Of a DNA stretch of 23,503 nt, positions 21,911 through 23,503 are shown in pieces. How positions within the stretch are numbered: the first letter of the stretch is position 1; each line of letters starts with the position of its first letter. The DNA comes from Bacillota bacterium (GTDB lineage: Bacteria > Bacillota > Clostridia > Clostridiales > Clostridiaceae). Location: positions 1 through 23,503 of the forward strand of contig JAEWQX010000220.1 in assembly GCA_023399035.1 (NCBI GenBank). Reading direction: 5' to 3'. A program made the position numbers and the translations under genes. The notes below the pieces were generated by a model. It searched no databases. It had not been told where the DNA came from and saw nothing but the letters and a program-made list of their open reading frames with translations.

Positions 21911-23281
21911 TTAAACTAATTCTGCTTTAACAGCCTCTTCACTGTTATAAGACTCTTCGTCAAGCATTCCTTCAGACTTAGCAACTACAACACAAGTTGC
22001 AGCATCACCTACTACATTTAATGATGTAACCAGCATTTCTATAGGTCTGTTTATTGCAAGTATTAATGAATATGCTAAAATTGCTGCATCATTGTTATAT
22101 CCCATACCTGTAAGCACTGTAAAGAGGATAATTGCTCCTGCCCCCGGTGCAGCTGGTGTTCCAATTGATGCTATAAGTGCTAATAATGATATTACTATTA
22201 TATTTGTTACTGTAACATCATATCCTGCACTTGATGCTATGAATATAGCTGCAATAACCTGCATTATTGCTGTACCATTCATGTTTATTGTCATTCCAAG
22301 TGGTAATATGAATGAAGCTACATCTTCGCTTACTCCTAATTCTTCAGTAACAGTCTTTGTATTTAAAGGAAGTGTTGCTGCTGAAGATGAAGTTGAAAAT
22401 CCAAATAAAGCAACTTTGCCGATCTTTTTAACAAATTTTACTGGATTTAATTTTGCTCCTATACCTACAAATGCTGCATAACCAAACACAAGGAATACAA
22501 GCAATGCAAATACTGTCGTCACTACATAAACAAGTGCTGGTTTTAAGTTATCAACACCATATATAGCAAATGTTCTTGTTATAAGTACAAATATGGCAAA
22601 TGGTCCAAACTTAGTTATTACGTAGCTTAAGAATACTGTTATTATTGAGTTTACATCTTCTAATAAGTCCTTAAGCATTTTTATCTTGTCTCCAAGTGAA
22701 TTTATGCAGAGTCCTGTAACTACTGCTACAAATACTATTGCAAGTACGCTTCCATTTGAAGAAAATGCCTGTGCAATATTGCTTGGTACTGCATTAACAA
22801 TTATCATTAGTGGATTTGTTGAACTTGCATTTCCTGCCTGTGCAGAAACATTTTCAACATTAGCTGTAAATAAGCCCATATTCTTTATAACAAAACCTAT
22901 AATTCCTGCAAGTAAAAGTGCAAAAACCGATGTTGATAAAAATCCTAAAATTGTCTTATATGATATACGCCCAAGTTTCTTTGTATCACTTATCTTACAC
23001 ATTGCAAGCGCTATTGACGTAAATACCATTGGTACAATTACTAACTGCAATGCTTTTACAAACAGCTGACCAAGTATGTATAATACTCCTATTGCATTTG
23101 TTGCTCCTTCTACTGATATATCCTGAAATAACAGATTATTAAGTGTTATCCAGAGACTGCTGTCTGCTCCTATAGATTCTCTAAGGAATATACATCCTAT
23201 TCCGGCTATAAGCCCAAGTGCTAATGCTACTGCCATTTTTACTGCAAGTACATTCCCATTATTACTACTTTTCTTATTCAC
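21911..23281 (-). CDS. Dicarboxylate/amino acid:cation symporter (SLC1/DAACS family)
   Basis: A 456-residue secondary transporter of the glutamate/dicarboxylate:cation symporter family with about eight membrane helices and two re-entrant loops. Family landmarks are the HP1 serine motif STSSSAATLP (about 296-305), the unwound TM7 segment INMNGTA (332-338) and the HP2 loop IGTPAAPGAG (373-382). Substrate may be glutamate, aspartate, C4-dicarboxylates or another amino acid; I cannot decide. The TM7 motif here is NMNGT where NMDGT is the classical form. The start is a GTG at 23281, nine bases after AAGGAG, and no ATG nearby is better placed. It is transcribed alone, bounded by terminators at 21801 and 23361. 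Confidence 0.93.
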   Translation of the reverse strand: MNKKSSNNGNVLAVKMAVALALGLIAGIGCIFLRESIGADSSLWITLNNLLFQDISVEGATNAIGVLYILGQLFVKALQLVIVPMVFTSIALAMCKISDTKKLGRISYKTILGFLSTSVFALLLAGIIGFVIKNMGLFTANVENVSAQAGNASSTNPLMIIVNAVPSNIAQAFSSNGSVLAIVFVAVVTGLCINSLGDKIKMLKDLLEDVNSIITVFLSYVITKFGPFAIFVLITRTFAIYGVDNLKPALVYVVTTVFALLVFLVFGYAAFVGIGAKLNPVKFVKKIGKVALFGFSTSSSAATLPLNTKTVTEELGVSEDVASFILPLGMTINMNGTAIMQVIAAIFIASSAGYDVTVTNIIVISLLALIASIGTPAAPGAGAIILFTVLTGMGYNNDAAILAYSLILAINRPIEMLVTSLNVVGDAATCVVVAKSEGMLDEESYNSEEAVKAELV

Positions 23282-23360
23282 TTTTAAACTCTCCTTATTA
23301 GTTCATTTCCCTGATCTGTGAAACTGAATAACTACATAAGGTTTAGTATGCCGCAAAAAA

Positions 23361-23385
23361 AGCCTTCCTTAAATTAAGGAAGGCT
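23361..23385 (-). terminator. Strong terminator of an upstream leftward gene
   Basis: A perfect 10-bp GC-containing stem (AGCCTTCCTT at 23361-23370, AAGGAAGGCT at 23376-23385) with a 5-nt loop is followed on the minus strand by TTTTTTTGC. It ends transcripts entering from beyond the right edge, or could act as an attenuator in front of the symporter gene. Confidence 0.85.
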
Positions 23386-23440
23386 ACATCACTCTCTATA
23401 ATTACTTCTGCATTTTTACTAAGTATATATTTTAAACACA

Positions 23441-23503
23441 TTATTTAAAACTCAATACAGATTTATGTAAGCATACTATAACTTCCTTACTGATTTCTCG
23501 AAT
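23441..23503 (-). CDS. Possible C-terminal end of a gene cut by the window edge
   Basis: The minus strand has a frame open from the window edge for 20 codons (IREISKEVIVCLHKSVLSFK) to a TAA at 23443-23441, followed 56 nt later by a strong terminator. That arrangement fits the 3' end of a real gene, but the stretch is too short to identify and could be noncoding. Confidence 0.35.
   Translation of the reverse strand: MREISKEVIVCLHKSVLSFK

Noticed and set aside
22092..23069. Two open frames of about 130 codons on the plus strand inside the symporter gene
   Set aside because: They mirror the codon pattern of the symporter on the opposite strand and lack start signals.

Overview
The window is AT-rich, has strong purine-rich ribosome binding sites (GGAGG or GGGGG type), occasional GTG starts, and oxygen-sensitive enzymes (class III ribonucleotide reductase). 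Together with the protein styles this suggests a chromosomal segment of a Clostridium-like anaerobic Firmicute. I cannot name a species from sequence alone. No tRNA, rRNA, CRISPR array or intact insertion sequence is visible.

Layout, left to right. 1-365 is the 5' part of a SelO protein AMPylase gene (minus) cut by the window edge. 366-1200 holds a 46-residue basic small-protein gene and a decayed peroxiredoxin-like remnant. 1201-2578 carries an aldo/keto reductase and a stand-alone CinA C-terminal-type amidohydrolase (minus). 2693-3689 is a complete thiamine regulatory unit on the plus strand: promoter, TPP riboswitch, intrinsic terminator, ThiT-type transporter, bidirectional terminator. 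3717-8778 is a tightly coupled minus-strand operon: binding lipoprotein, two FecCD-type permeases, ATPase and an MFS transporter. Its promoter has a Fur-box-like sequence exactly in the -35/-10 spacer and a 16-bp direct repeat with 21-bp period just upstream. A divergent AraC-family regulator gene (9130-10134) is the natural candidate to bind that repeat.

10226-12608 holds a Rieske-domain FAD oxidoreductase and a soluble MCP-like signalling protein, with a fragment resembling the 3' end of the MFS gene between them. 12989-13753 is a DUF134-type DNA-binding protein fused to a NifX/NifB-like domain with a His/Cys-rich tail; a 34-bp near-perfect palindrome overlaps its probable promoter. 14256-17081 is nrdD-nrdG, separated by an unusual multi-hairpin intergenic element. 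17259-20466 is a ferrous-iron locus (feoA-feoA-feoB plus a small Cys-rich FeoB-associated membrane protein) with two Fur-box-like sites and a 46-bp tandem repeat before the last gene. 20717-21580 is a membrane protein I do not recognise. 21911-23281 is an SLC1-type dicarboxylate/amino-acid symporter.

The common thread is metal handling: siderophore-type ferric uptake, Feo ferrous uptake, an iron-sulfur oxidoreductase, a candidate metal or cofactor sensor, and iron-dependent ribonucleotide reduction. No siderophore biosynthesis genes are present, so the ferric importer probably takes up foreign siderophores (inference). I did not find a clear-cut new defence or mobile system. The best candidates for something undescribed are the DUF134-NifX fusion with its palindrome, the nrdD/nrdG hairpin element, the feo tandem repeat with its Cys-rich partner, and the orphan membrane protein.
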